Assembly: GCF_000331775.1 (NCBI RefSeq)
Contig: NZ_CAPJ01000262.1
Location: 1 to 20,430, forward strand
Source of the DNA: Xanthomonas translucens pv. translucens DSM 18974
GTDB taxonomy: Bacteria > Pseudomonadota > Gammaproteobacteria > Xanthomonadales > Xanthomonadaceae
Reading direction: 5' to 3'
Length of the DNA stretch: 20,430 nt
In this document: in pieces, positions 1 through 7,921 of the stretch
How positions within the stretch are numbered: position 1 is the first letter of the stretch
Layout of the letters: each line of letters begins with the position of its first letter
Position numbers and translations under genes: made by a program
The notes under the pieces: model-generated
Told to the model about the DNA's origin: nothing
Databases searched by the model: none
What the model saw: the letters and a program-made list of their open reading frames with translations, nothing else

Positions 1-5
1 TACGG

Positions 6-2567
6 TTAAGTGGCCTCGGCGAGCGGGGCCATGGTGTCCGGCAACCGGAATGTCGCGATCACCTCGACCAGATTGCCCACTTCCGTTTCCAGGCTATGCG
101 CCGCCGCCGAGGCCTCCTCGGCAAGCGCGGCGTTCTGCTGGGTATTGCCGTCCATCTGCGCGATGGCCGAACTGATCCGGCCGATCTCGCCGGCCTGTTC
201 GCGCGAGGCCTCGGCGATCGAGCGCATGATCTCGGCCACGTCGCTGACCGAGCCGACCACCTCGCCCATTCGCGCGCCAGCTTCTTCGGCCATCTGCGTG
301 CCATCGCCGATGTCATGGACCGAACGCGCGATCAGCTGGCCGATATCCCGCGACGCGGCCGCGCTGCGCTGCGCCAGACTGCGCACCTCGCTGGCGACCA
401 CCGCGAAGCCGCGCCCCTGCTCGCCGGCGCGCGCGGCCTCGACTGCCGCGTTGAGCGCCAGGATGTTGGTCTGAAACGCGATGCCGTCGATCAGGCCGAT
501 GATTTCGTGGATGCGCCGGCTCGACTCCTGTAGCTTGCGCATCGTCGACACGGTGCGCACCATCACCTCGCCGCCCTGCTCGGCGCGGGTACGTGCCTCG
601 GCGGCCAGGCCGCTGGCGCGATCGGCGTTGCCGGTATTGCGCTGTACCGACGCGGCCGTGGCCGAACCGACGGTTTCCTCGAGCGCCGCCGCCTGGCGCT
701 CGGTGCGGCTGGACAGCTCGCTGTTGCCCTGCCCGATCTCCGCCGCGGCATTGCTGATCGCATCGGCGGAGCGCTGGATGCGCAGCACGGTCCCGCCCAG
801 CTGTTCGGCAGTCTGGTGGGCGCTGTCGCGCAATCGCGCGAACATGCCGTCGAACTGACCGCGCATGCGCTCGCGCAAGTCGGCGCTGGCCAGCGCGGCC
901 ATGAAACGGTCCAGTTCGCCGAGCCCACCCGCGGCATTCTGCATCAGCTGGTTCATGCCATTGACCATGTCGGCATAGGCAAATTCCAGGCCGGCGGCGT
1001 CGCCGCGCACCGCGAAATCGCCGCGCGCGGCGGCGCCGGCCAACGTCAGGATCTCGCGATTGACGCGCTGCAGGCGCTCACGCACCTGGTTGATCGCCGA
1101 GGATATCTCCGCGCGCCGCCCCGGCATGTCCTCGATCCGCACCGAGAGATCGCCGCGCGCATAGTGGCCCACCACCTCGGCCATACGCTGCTGGACGCGG
1201 ATGTGTCCCTCGAATGCATCGTTGAGCGCGGCCGCCATCTCGCGGAAGCTGCCCTCGAACTGCGCGGTATCGATGCGCGCGTCGGTATCGCCGCGTGCAT
1301 GGCAGTCGGCGATATCGCGCTGCGCACGGTCGAAGCCCTGCAGCGTGGCGCTGACGCGCGCGGTCTCGTCGGCGATGGTTTGCAATTCGTCGCCCGAGCG
1401 CAGTTCGATGCGTTCTGGGAACTGGCCATGCGCCAGCATCCGGCTGGCCCGCGCCAGCCGCTGCAGCGCGAGCCGCAACGAGCGCGAGAAACCGACGAAA
1501 CAGTAGATCTCCAGCAGGATGCAGATCGCGCAGACCGTCAATACGATCGCGCGGTTGCGCTCCAGCGCCGCCAGCCGTGCGGCCAGCAGGCGCTCGAGCT
1601 GCGGCAACGCGGCCTCGACCACCGCATGCGCGCCGTCCACCAGCGCCGTGCCCTTGGCGAAGTAGTCGGACGTGGCGACCGTCGGCGGCTGCGCGCCGCC
1701 GAATTCGCGTTCGGTCAGCTGCATGTAGCCGGCATGCGCGGTATCGACCTTGACTGCGGCGCTGACGATCCCGGCCATCAGCGGATCGGCCTTGAGCACC
1801 TGTTCGAAAGCCTCGCGGTTGTTGCCGTAGATGTATTCGGCGATGCCCTTGTTGGAACGGATCTTCTCGCGGACCGCACTGGAGTTGTCGCCCGCGGCCA
1901 GGGCGCCTGCTCCCTGGCCGCGCATCACCCCGATCCGCTCCATATAGGCCGGCAAGCGCCGGGTCACGCTGTCCACCAGCATGTACGACTCGACCCGGGG
2001 ATCGAGCGTGAGATTACTGCGCTGCGCCAGAGCCGAGACGAAATCGAGCAACCCTTCCACCTGCGCGGTATGCCTGGCGAAGCTCTGCTGCGGCGAGAGC
2101 GACTCGCTGTCCTGCTCCAGTGCGCGCCAAGCGTCGCGCAATACCGCCCAGCGTTGACCAAGCCCGAGCTCGCGGCCGGTCCCGTCGAAATAGGCATCGA
2201 GTTCGGAGATGGCCTTGCCCGCGCCGGCACGGGCGTCGCCCACCGCCTTGCGCACGCCGGCATCGCCATTGAGCAGCTGGTTCATGTTGCCGCGATGGCG
2301 CTGCATCTGCGCCGCAAGCTCGACCGCCGGCCCGATGGCCTGCGCGCCGATGCGCTCCTTGCGCACGAACTCCACTTCCCTGCCGAGCAACGGCACGAAG
2401 AACGCCAATGTCACCAGTGTCGCCAGCAAGCCCACCGATCCGAGCAGCAGCATGCGCTGTCGCAGGTGCAGGCGATCCATCATCGCGGTGATGGGCGCAA
2501 ACATCCGTTCCGACACGCCCGACGACAACGCCCCGACGCGCGCTTCGGCTTTGCCTGCCATTTCCAT
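6..2567 (-). CDS. Methyl-accepting chemotaxis protein with several HAMP domains
   Basis: This is a transmembrane chemoreceptor that signals to CheA/CheW. I place the start at 2567, giving 853 aa. The ATG there lies 6 nt after a GGAGG at 2578-2574. The open frame continues to 2687, but the extra 40 residues have no plausible ribosome site and precede the first membrane helix unusually. In this numbering the first membrane segment is about residues 40-62. An all-helical periplasmic sensor follows (about 63-338; note [10 protein letters not shown] and [12 protein letters not shown]). The second membrane segment is about 340-361. Then come roughly four to five HAMP-like units (362-592) with recurring ARGD and DM/EL motifs. 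The signalling domain contains LEET (629-632), the hairpin tip [20 protein letters not shown] and the C-terminal [10 protein letters not shown] methylation helix. Its class matches E. coli Tsr, but the N-terminal methylation helix is two residues shorter than in Tsr as I recall it. No CheW-binding pentapeptide is seen at the C-terminus. The ligand cannot be inferred. It is a single gene downstream of cysNC with a 229-bp gap. Confidence 0.93.
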   Translation of the reverse strand: MEMAGKAEARVGALSSGVSERMFAPITAMMDRLHLRQRMLLLGSVGLLATLVTLAFFVPLLGREVEFVRKERIGAQAIGPAVELAAQMQRHRGNMNQLLNGDAGVRKAVGDARAGAGKAISELDAYFDGTGRELGLGQRWAVLRDAWRALEQDSESLSPQQSFARHTAQVEGLLDFVSALAQRSNLTLDPRVESYMLVDSVTRRLPAYMERIGVMRGQGAGALAAGDNSSAVREKIRSNKGIAEYIYGNNREAFEQVLKADPLMAGIVSAAVKVDTAHAGYMQLTEREFGGAQPPTVATSDYFAKGTALVDGAHAVVEAALPQLERLLAARLAALERNRAIVLTVCAICILLEIYCFVGFSRSLRLALQRLARASRMLAHGQFPERIELRSGDELQTIADETARVSATLQGFDRAQRDIADCHARGDTDARIDTAQFEGSFREMAAALNDAFEGHIRVQQRMAEVVGHYARGDLSVRIEDMPGRRAEISSAINQVRERLQRVNREILTLAGAAARGDFAVRGDAAGLEFAYADMVNGMNQLMQNAAGGLGELDRFMAALASADLRERMRGQFDGMFARLRDSAHQTAEQLGGTVLRIQRSADAISNAAAEIGQGNSELSSRTERQAAALEETVGSATAASVQRNTGNADRASGLAAEARTRAEQGGEVMVRTVSTMRKLQESSRRIHEIIGLIDGIAFQTNILALNAAVEAARAGEQGRGFAVVASEVRSLAQRSAAASRDIGQLIARSVHDIGDGTQMAEEAGARMGEVVGSVSDVAEIMRSIAEASREQAGEIGRISSAIAQMDGNTQQNAALAEEASAAAHSLETEVGNLVEVIATFRLPDTMAPLAEAT

Positions 2568-2573
2568 CTCCAT

Positions 2574-2578
2574 CCTCC
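2574..2578 (-). promoter_or_regulatory. Shine-Dalgarno deciding the chemoreceptor start
   Basis: GGAGG on the minus strand ends 6 nt before the ATG at 2567. Three in-frame ATGs (2573, 2567, 2561) follow closely. Only 2567 has ideal spacing, since 2573 abuts the GGAGG. Confidence 0.7.
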
Positions 2579-2740
2579 GCGCGGTGGCGAAACCGTTCAC
2601 CCATGGGCCGCAGGCGCCATGCCCGAGACATCGCAGGTCATTGCGCCCCCCAAACCTTAGCAGCCGCGCTGGCGCCGACTGAAGCACGCCTTGCGCATCG
2701 CTGCCGCCGGCCGTGGCGGGACGAACGCCGACTGGCGCGA

Positions 2741-2764
2741 CTGGCGCAGCGGCGCCTGCGCCAG
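2741..2764. other. Perfect 9-bp stem-loop after cysNC
   Basis: CTGGCGCAG and CTGCGCCAG flank a 6-nt loop, 33 nt beyond the cysNC stop codon. It could stabilise or end the cysDNC transcript. No T-tract follows on the minus strand, so I do not call it an intrinsic terminator. The rest of the 2568-2796 gap shows no convincing gene. Confidence 0.4.
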
Positions 2765-2796
2765 CGCCGCATGGGCCGCGATGGCCGCGGCACCGC

Positions 2797-4827
2797 TCAG
2801 TCGTGCGCGTCCAGCCAGGCCAGCACCTGCGCCGCCAGCGCCTGGGCGTTTTCGCCGTCCGCGCGCAGGTGCAGCTCCGGCTGCTCCGGCGCCTCGTACG
2901 GCGAATCGATGCCGGTGAAGTTGGGGATCTGCCCGGCGCGGGCCTTGGCGTACAGCCCTTTCACGTCGCGCGCTTCGGCCACCTGCAGCGGCACATCGAC
3001 GAACACCTCGACGAACTCGCCCGCGGCGAAGCGCTCGCGCGCCATGCGCCGTTCGGCACGGAACGGCGAGATGAAGCTGACCAGCACGATCAGCCCGGCG
3101 TCGGCCATCAGCCGCGCCACCTCGGCGACGCGGCGGATGTTCTCCACCCGGTCCTCGTCGGTGAAGCCCAGATCGCGGTTCAGCCCGTGGCGCACGTTGT
3201 CGCCGTCGAGGATGAAGGTGTGATAGCCAAGCGCATGCAGGCGCTTGTCCACCAGGTTGGCGACGGTGGACTTGCCGGCGCCGGACAGGCCGGTGAACCA
3301 CAGCACTTTCGGCGCCTGGCCCTTGATCTTCGCACGCGCGGCGCGGTCCACGTCCAGGTGCTGCCAGTGCACGTTGCCGGCGCGGCGCAAGGCGAAATCC
3401 AGCGTGCCGGCGGCGACGGTGGCGTTGCTCTGCCGGTCGATCAGAATGAAACCGCCGAGCGCGCGGTTGCGCGCGTACGGCGCGAACACGATCGCCTCGT
3501 CCAGCGACAGGTTGCAGTAACCGACTTCGTTCAATTCCAGGCGCTTGGCGGCCAGCCGCTCCTGCGTGTTGACGTCGATGCGGTGCTTGATCTCGCTGAC
3601 GCTGGCCGACACCGTGCGCGTGCCGATTTTCAGCCAGTACGGACGCCCTGGCAGTAGCGCGGCATCGTCCATCCACAGCACATGCGCGGCGAACTGGTCG
3701 GCCACTTCCGGCGGGTCGGCGGCGGCGGCGATCACGTCGCCGCGGCTGATGTCGATCTCGTCGGCCAGGGTCAGCGTCACCGCCTGCCCGGCAACGGCCT
3801 GGGCCACGTCGCCGTTGCCGTCGAGCACTCTTGCGACGGTGGAGCGGCGTGCCGACGGCAGCACCACCACCGCATCGCCGGGCCGCACCTGGCCGGCGGC
3901 GAGCGTGCCGGCGAAACCGCGGAACTGCTGGTGCGGGCGGTTGACCCATTGCACCGGCAGGCGCAGGCCGCTGTCGGCGTTGCGCGCGGCCAGGTCCAGG
4001 CCTTCCAGGTGTTCGAGCAAGGCCGGGCCGTCGTACCAGGGCGTGCGCGCGGACCGCTGCGACAGGTTGTCGCCGTCCAGCGCCGACAGCGGGATGCATT
4101 GCACGTGCGCGATGCCCAGTTGCGCCGCCAGCACGCGGTAACGGGCGACGATCGCATCGAACGTGGCCTGGTCGAAATCGACCAGATCCATCTTGTTCAC
4201 CGCCAGCACCACATGACGGATGCCGAGCAGCGAGACGATATAGCTGTGGCGGCGGGTCTGGGTCAGCAGGCCCTTGCGCGCATCGACCAGCACCACCGCC
4301 ACGTCGGCGGTGGAGGCGCCGGTGGCCATGTTGCGGGTGTACTGCTCGTGACCGGGGCAGTCGGCGACGATGAACTTGCGCTGGTCCGTGTCGAAGTAGC
4401 GGTAGGCCACATCGATGGTGATGCCCTGCTCGCGCTCGGCGGCCAGGCCGTCCAGCAGCAGCGCGTAGTCGATCTCGCCGCCACGGGTGCCGTGGCGCTT
4501 GCTGTCGGTGCTGAGCGCGGCGAGCTGATCGTCGAACAGGCGTTTGCTGTCGTACAGCAGGCGCCCGATCAGCGTGCTCTTGCCGTCGTCGACGCTGCCG
4601 CAGGTGATGAAGCGCAGCAGGGGTTTTTGTTCGTGTTGCTGCAGGTAGGCGGCGACCGCGTCGCCGCTGCGGGACTCGGGACTCGGGACTCGGGACTCGG
4701 ACGAGACAGCGAACTGCGGGTCCGCGTCGGACGCAGACAGTCGCCCAACGGCCGAATCTGGGGTCTCAAATTCCGGTGCTTTTTCGAGTCCCGAGTCCCG
4801 AGTCCCGAGTCCCGTATTGATAGCCAT
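2797..4827 (-). CDS. cysNC: Bifunctional sulfate adenylyltransferase subunit 1 / APS kinase (CysN-CysC fusion)
   Basis: This 676-aa cytoplasmic enzyme combines the GTPase subunit of ATP sulfurylase, which drives APS formation with CysD, with APS kinase, which makes PAPS. The GTPase half shows GSVDDGKS (77-84), DCPGH (156-160) and NKMD (211-214). The kinase half starts near residue 508 with P-loop GLSGAGKS (513-520). It then shows [10 protein letters not shown], and [10 protein letters not shown] carrying the Ser equivalent to the phospho-acceptor serine of E. coli CysC. The start is an ATG sharing one base with the cysD stop (TGATG), preceded by GAGGG with 9-nt spacing, so the genes are translationally coupled. 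No other ATG or GTG start precedes the GTPase core. Residues 5-53 are encoded by a palindromic repeat (4671-4814) and have no counterpart in E. coli CysN. Sequence resembling the E. coli N-terminus resumes just after it ([15 protein letters not shown]). NodQ-type fusions of this kind are common. Confidence 0.96.
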   Translation of the reverse strand: MAINTGLGTRDSGLEKAPEFETPDSAVGRLSASDADPQFAVSSESRVPSPESRSGDAVAAYLQQHEQKPLLRFITCGSVDDGKSTLIGRLLYDSKRLFDDQLAALSTDSKRHGTRGGEIDYALLLDGLAAEREQGITIDVAYRYFDTDQRKFIVADCPGHEQYTRNMATGASTADVAVVLVDARKGLLTQTRRHSYIVSLLGIRHVVLAVNKMDLVDFDQATFDAIVARYRVLAAQLGIAHVQCIPLSALDGDNLSQRSARTPWYDGPALLEHLEGLDLAARNADSGLRLPVQWVNRPHQQFRGFAGTLAAGQVRPGDAVVVLPSARRSTVARVLDGNGDVAQAVAGQAVTLTLADEIDISRGDVIAAAADPPEVADQFAAHVLWMDDAALLPGRPYWLKIGTRTVSASVSEIKHRIDVNTQERLAAKRLELNEVGYCNLSLDEAIVFAPYARNRALGGFILIDRQSNATVAAGTLDFALRRAGNVHWQHLDVDRAARAKIKGQAPKVLWFTGLSGAGKSTVANLVDKRLHALGYHTFILDGDNVRHGLNRDLGFTDEDRVENIRRVAEVARLMADAGLIVLVSFISPFRAERRMARERFAAGEFVEVFVDVPLQVAEARDVKGLYAKARAGQIPNFTGIDSPYEAPEQPELHLRADGENAQALAAQVLAWLDAHD
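4671..4814. repeat. Palindromic heptamer repeat element embedded in the cysNC reading frame
   Basis: The left arm (4671-4702) is four tandem GGGACTC units. The right arm (4785-4814) is four CGAGTCC units, the exact reverse complement. The 82-nt centre adds a further GAGAC (4703-4707)/GTCTC (4763-4767) pairing. Total length is 144 nt, exactly 48 codons, so the cysNC frame stays open. The element encodes peptides such as GLGTRDSGL and [10 protein letters not shown]. The overall design resembles the element at 7810-7920. I believe such GGGACTC strings are common between genes in xanthomonads; inside a core gene they are unexpected. Confidence 0.9.
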
Positions 4828-5756
4828 CAGAAATATCCCTCGAGTTTCTTCTGCTCCATCGACGCACCCGGATCCTGATCGATCACCCGTCCCTGCCGCT
4901 CCGAGGTGGTGGTCAGCAGCATCTCGGCGATGATCTTTTCCAGCGTGTCGGCCTGCGACTCGACCGCGCCGGTCAGCGGATAGCAGCCCAGCGTGCGGAA
5001 GCGCACCCGCCGCAGCTGCGGCACTTCGCCGTCGCGCAGCGGCAGCCGCGCGTCGTCCACCATGATCAGCGCGCCGTCGCGTTCCACCACCGGGCGCTCG
5101 GCGGCGAAATACAGCGGCACCACCGGAATCGACTCGCGGTAGATGTACAGCCAGATGTCCAGTTCGGTCCAGTTGGACAACGGGAACGCGCGCACGCTCT
5201 CGCCGGCATGCACCCGGGCGTTGTACAGATTCCACAGCTCGGGGCGCTGGTTCTTCGGGTCCCAGCGATGCTTGTCGTTGCGGAACGAGAACACCCGCTC
5301 CTTGGCCCGCGCCTTCTCCTCGTCGCGGCGCGCGCCGCCGATCGCCGCGTCGAACCTGCCCTGGTCCAGCGCCTGCTTCAGGCCCTGGGTCTTCATCACG
5401 TCGGTGTGCACGGTGGCGCCGTGGGTGAACGGGCCGATGTCCTGGGCGACGCCCTCGGGGTTGATATGCACGCGCAGGTCCACCCCGGTTTCGGCGGCGC
5501 GGCGGTCGCGGAACGCGATCATCTCGCGAAACTTCCAGCGCGTATCCACATGCAGCAGCGGGATCGGCGGCAACGCCGGCGCGAACGCCTTCAGCAGCAG
5601 ATGCAGCAGCACGGAACTGTCCTTGCCCACCGAATACAGCAACACTGGATTGCGGAACTCGGCAGCCACCTCGCGCAGGATGTGGATGCTCTCGGCCTCG
5701 AGCCGGTCGAGGTGGGACAGGGCGGAAGAATGCATCGGGGACAACGCAAGACTCAT
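4827..5756 (-). CDS. cysD: Sulfate adenylyltransferase subunit 2 (CysD)
   Basis: This is the catalytic ATP-sulfurylase subunit (309 aa), which adenylates sulfate to APS in complex with the CysN half of CysNC. It is a PP-loop ATP pyrophosphatase: the P-motif is SVGKDSS (42-48). It is followed by LLHVDT and [22 protein letters not shown], and the C-terminal family ending KKLEGYF. Length matches the family (about 300 aa). Two starts are possible: ATG 5756 (MSLALSP) or ATG 5735 (MHSSALS). Neither has a clear Shine-Dalgarno, and homology to E. coli CysD (LEAESIHI near residue 13) slightly favours the shorter form. It is first gene of the minus-strand unit cysD-cysNC, divergent from cysJ, and its stop overlaps the cysNC start by one base. 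Confidence 0.96.
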   Translation of the reverse strand: MSLALSPMHSSALSHLDRLEAESIHILREVAAEFRNPVLLYSVGKDSSVLLHLLLKAFAPALPPIPLLHVDTRWKFREMIAFRDRRAAETGVDLRVHINPEGVAQDIGPFTHGATVHTDVMKTQGLKQALDQGRFDAAIGGARRDEEKARAKERVFSFRNDKHRWDPKNQRPELWNLYNARVHAGESVRAFPLSNWTELDIWLYIYRESIPVVPLYFAAERPVVERDGALIMVDDARLPLRDGEVPQLRRVRFRTLGCYPLTGAVESQADTLEKIIAEMLLTTTSERQGRVIDQDPGASMEQKKLEGYF

Positions 5757-5932
5757 TGGAAAGGGGACGTGCCGAGGGTAGCAGCGACCGCGGCGACCGG
5801 GGCCGGCAGTGTGTGATGCGCCTTGGGGGCATTGAAATAAGCGGGGGGCATAAGCCGATAACCCCTGCTCCTTTCTGCCGCGCGCAACGAATCCCTAACA
5901 TCAGTCATCTCTTCTCCCCACCCGGACCGGTC
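5757..5932. promoter_or_regulatory. Divergent cysD/cysJ promoter region with candidate CysB sites
   Basis: This 176-bp gap must hold promoters for both sulfate-assimilation arms. An unusually A/T-containing patch (5831-5865) carries three ATAA cores, at 5837, 5850 and 5858. The first and second share ATAAGC with a 13-bp offset; the first and third are 21 bp apart, about two helical turns. The octamer ATAAGCCG (5850-5857) recurs upstream of cysB at 20332-20339. I could not find a good sigma-70 -35/-10 pair in either direction, which fits activator-dependent promoters. Binding of CysB here is an inference. Confidence 0.5.
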
Positions 5933-7804
5933 ATGACCGCCGCCTCGCCCGCGTTGCCGCCCAGCCCCTTGCCCGACGAGCGCAAGGCACTGCTGGCGCG
6001 GACGGTGGAGGGGCTGGATGCGGCCAGCCTGTGGTGGCTGTCCGGTTATGCCGCCGGCCTGGCCCAGGGCCAGGGCCACGCACCGCCGTCGCTGGCGGTG
6101 CTGCCGGGCGGCGCCGCGGCCAGCCACGGCGCGCAGAGGCTGAGCATTGTCTACGGCAGCCAGACCGGCAACGCCCGCCGCGCCGCCGAACAGCTGGCGG
6201 CCGACGCCGAGGCCGCCGGACTGACGGTGCGCCTGCTGCGCGCCGATGCCTACCCGACCCGCGACCTGACCAGCGAGCGCCTGCTGTATGTGGTCATCAG
6301 CACCCAGGGCGAAGGCGATCCGCCTGACGACGCGATCGGCCTGGTCGAGTTCCTGCAAGGCCGCCGCGCGCCCAAGCTGCCCGAGCTGAAGTACGCGGTG
6401 CTCGGCCTGGGCGATTCCAGCTACGCCGACTTCTGCGGCATCGGCAAGCGCATCGATGCGCGCCTGGCCGAACTCGGCGCGCAGCGGCTGCTGCCGCTGG
6501 GCGAGGCCGACCTGGACATCGACAGCGTAGCGGCGCCGTGGCGCACCCAGGCGCTGGCGCAGGCGCGCGAACTGCTGAAGAACCCGGCCACGCCATCGGC
6601 GACGGTGACCCCGCTGCGCAGCGCCGCCGCGGCCGCCTGGAACCACGCGCGCCCGTTCGCCGCCGAGGTGCTGGCCAACCAGCGCATCAGCGGCCGCGAC
6701 TTCAAGGGTCCGCGCTACGCCGCGCATGGCCAGGCCGACAAGGACGTGCGCCACCTGGAACTGTCGCTGGCCGGCAGCGGCCTGCACTACGAGCCGGGCG
6801 ACGCGCTGGGCATCCGCCACCGCAATCCGCCGGCGCTGGTCGAGGCCGTTTTGACGGCGACGCGACTCGACGGTCATGGCCAGGTCACCGTCGATGCGCA
6901 GACTCTGCCCCTGCACGAGTGGCTCGCCGCGCATCGCGAACTGACCCGGGCCTCGCGGCCGTTCCTGGCCGCAGTCGCCCGCCGCTCCGCCGCCGCGGCG
7001 CTGGAGCAGTTGCTCGACCCTACCCAGACCGCCGGTCTGGCGGCGTTGCTGGCCGATCACCAGGTGATCGACGTGCTGCGACGCTGGCCGGCGGATTGGG
7101 ACCACAGCGCCCTGCTCGACGCGCTGCGGCCCCTGGCCCCGCGCCTGTATTCGATCGCCTCCAGCCGCAAGCGGGTCGGCGACGAAGTACACCTCACCAT
7201 CGATGTACTGGCCTACCAGGCGCACGGCCACGCCCATGGCGGCGCGGCCAGCGGCTATCTGGCGGCCCTGGCCGAAGGCGACAGCGTCCCGGTCTACATC
7301 GAACCCAACGAACGTTTCCGGGTGCCGGCCGACGCCAGCCGCGACATCCTGATGATCGGTCCCGGCACCGGCGTGGCGCCATTCCGCGGCTTCGTGCAGG
7401 AGCGCGCCGAGAGCGGCGCCAGCGGCCGCAACTGGCTGTTCTTCGGCGCCCGCCACTTCAACCAGGATTTCCTGTACCAGGCCGAATGGCAGCAGGCGCT
7501 GTGCAGCGGCGAACTGCAGCGCCTGGACCTGGCGTTCTCGCGCGACCTGCAGCCGCTGCGCGACGGCAACGTGGCGGACAAGGTCTACGTGCAGCAGCGC
7601 CTGCGCGAACACGGCCGCGACGTCTACGCCTGGCTGCAGAACGGCGCGCACCTGTACGTGTGCGGCGCGATCGGCATGGGCAAGGACGTGCACGCCACGC
7701 TGCAGCAGATCGTGGTCGAGCACGGCGGGCGCAGCGCCGAGGATGCCGCTGCCTATCTGACCTCGCTGCAGCGGGAGGGGCGGTATGCGCGCGATGTCTA
7801 TTGA
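5933..7804 (+). CDS. cysJ: NADPH-sulfite reductase flavoprotein, alpha subunit (CysJ)
   Basis: This diflavin reductase (623 aa; E. coli CysJ is 599) passes electrons from NADPH through FAD and FMN to the CysI hemoprotein. The N-terminal flavodoxin domain shows the FMN phosphate loop SQTGN (76-80), STQGEGD (123-129) and LGLGDSSY. The C-terminal ferredoxin-reductase half shows the FAD motif RLYSIASS, the GAASGYL loop, the NADPH motif [13 protein letters not shown] and [11 protein letters not shown]. It ends in the family-typical RDVY with a terminal aromatic residue that stacks on FAD. The start at 5933 gives the usual N-terminus; the frame is open upstream to 5756, but that sequence is the promoter region. 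Ribosome-site match is weak. It is followed by a 117-nt gap filled by a palindromic repeat and then cysI. Confidence 0.96.
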   Translation: MTAASPALPPSPLPDERKALLARTVEGLDAASLWWLSGYAAGLAQGQGHAPPSLAVLPGGAAASHGAQRLSIVYGSQTGNARRAAEQLAADAEAAGLTVRLLRADAYPTRDLTSERLLYVVISTQGEGDPPDDAIGLVEFLQGRRAPKLPELKYAVLGLGDSSYADFCGIGKRIDARLAELGAQRLLPLGEADLDIDSVAAPWRTQALAQARELLKNPATPSATVTPLRSAAAAAWNHARPFAAEVLANQRISGRDFKGPRYAAHGQADKDVRHLELSLAGSGLHYEPGDALGIRHRNPPALVEAVLTATRLDGHGQVTVDAQTLPLHEWLAAHRELTRASRPFLAAVARRSAAAALEQLLDPTQTAGLAALLADHQVIDVLRRWPADWDHSALLDALRPLAPRLYSIASSRKRVGDEVHLTIDVLAYQAHGHAHGGAASGYLAALAEGDSVPVYIEPNERFRVPADASRDILMIGPGTGVAPFRGFVQERAESGASGRNWLFFGARHFNQDFLYQAEWQQALCSGELQRLDLAFSRDLQPLRDGNVADKVYVQQRLREHGRDVYAWLQNGAHLYVCGAIGMGKDVHATLQQIVVEHGGRSAEDAAAYLTSLQREGRYARDVY

Positions 7805-7809
7805 GTTGG

Positions 7810-7920
7810 CGGGACCGGGGACCGGGGACCGGGGACCCGGAACAGCAACGCCAAGGGCTTTTGCTGCAGCCGTTGCTCTTGCTTCTCCCCGGTCCCCGGT
7901 CCCCGGTCCCTGGTCCCCGC
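7810..7920. repeat. Palindromic heptamer repeat filling the cysJ-cysI gap
   Basis: The left arm (about 7810-7840) has GGGGACC-type heptamers in about four copies. The right arm (about 7885-7920) has four to five CCCCGGT-type heptamers, one with a C-to-T change. The inner parts also pair: AGCAACG (7844-7850) with CGTTGCT (7871-7877). The whole could fold as a long interrupted hairpin in the cysJIH mRNA. It ends one base before the cysI ATG (7922) and leaves no recognisable Shine-Dalgarno. It has the same design as the element in cysNC (inverted arrays of about four heptamers), with related unit sequence (GGGACYS in both). Confidence 0.88.
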
Positions 7921-7921
7921 A

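Noticed and set aside
2652..2659. TAAGGTTT on the minus strand upstream of the chemoreceptor as the -35 of a flagellar sigma-28 promoter.
   Set aside because: It matches the -35 octamer well, but at the required 11-nt spacing the -10 (TGACCTGC) does not resemble GCCGATAA.
816..2660. Plus-strand open frame of about 614 codons opposite the chemoreceptor.
   Set aside because: Composition is that of an antisense shadow (His, Arg, Gln, Ala rich) and the opposite strand encodes an unmistakable chemoreceptor.
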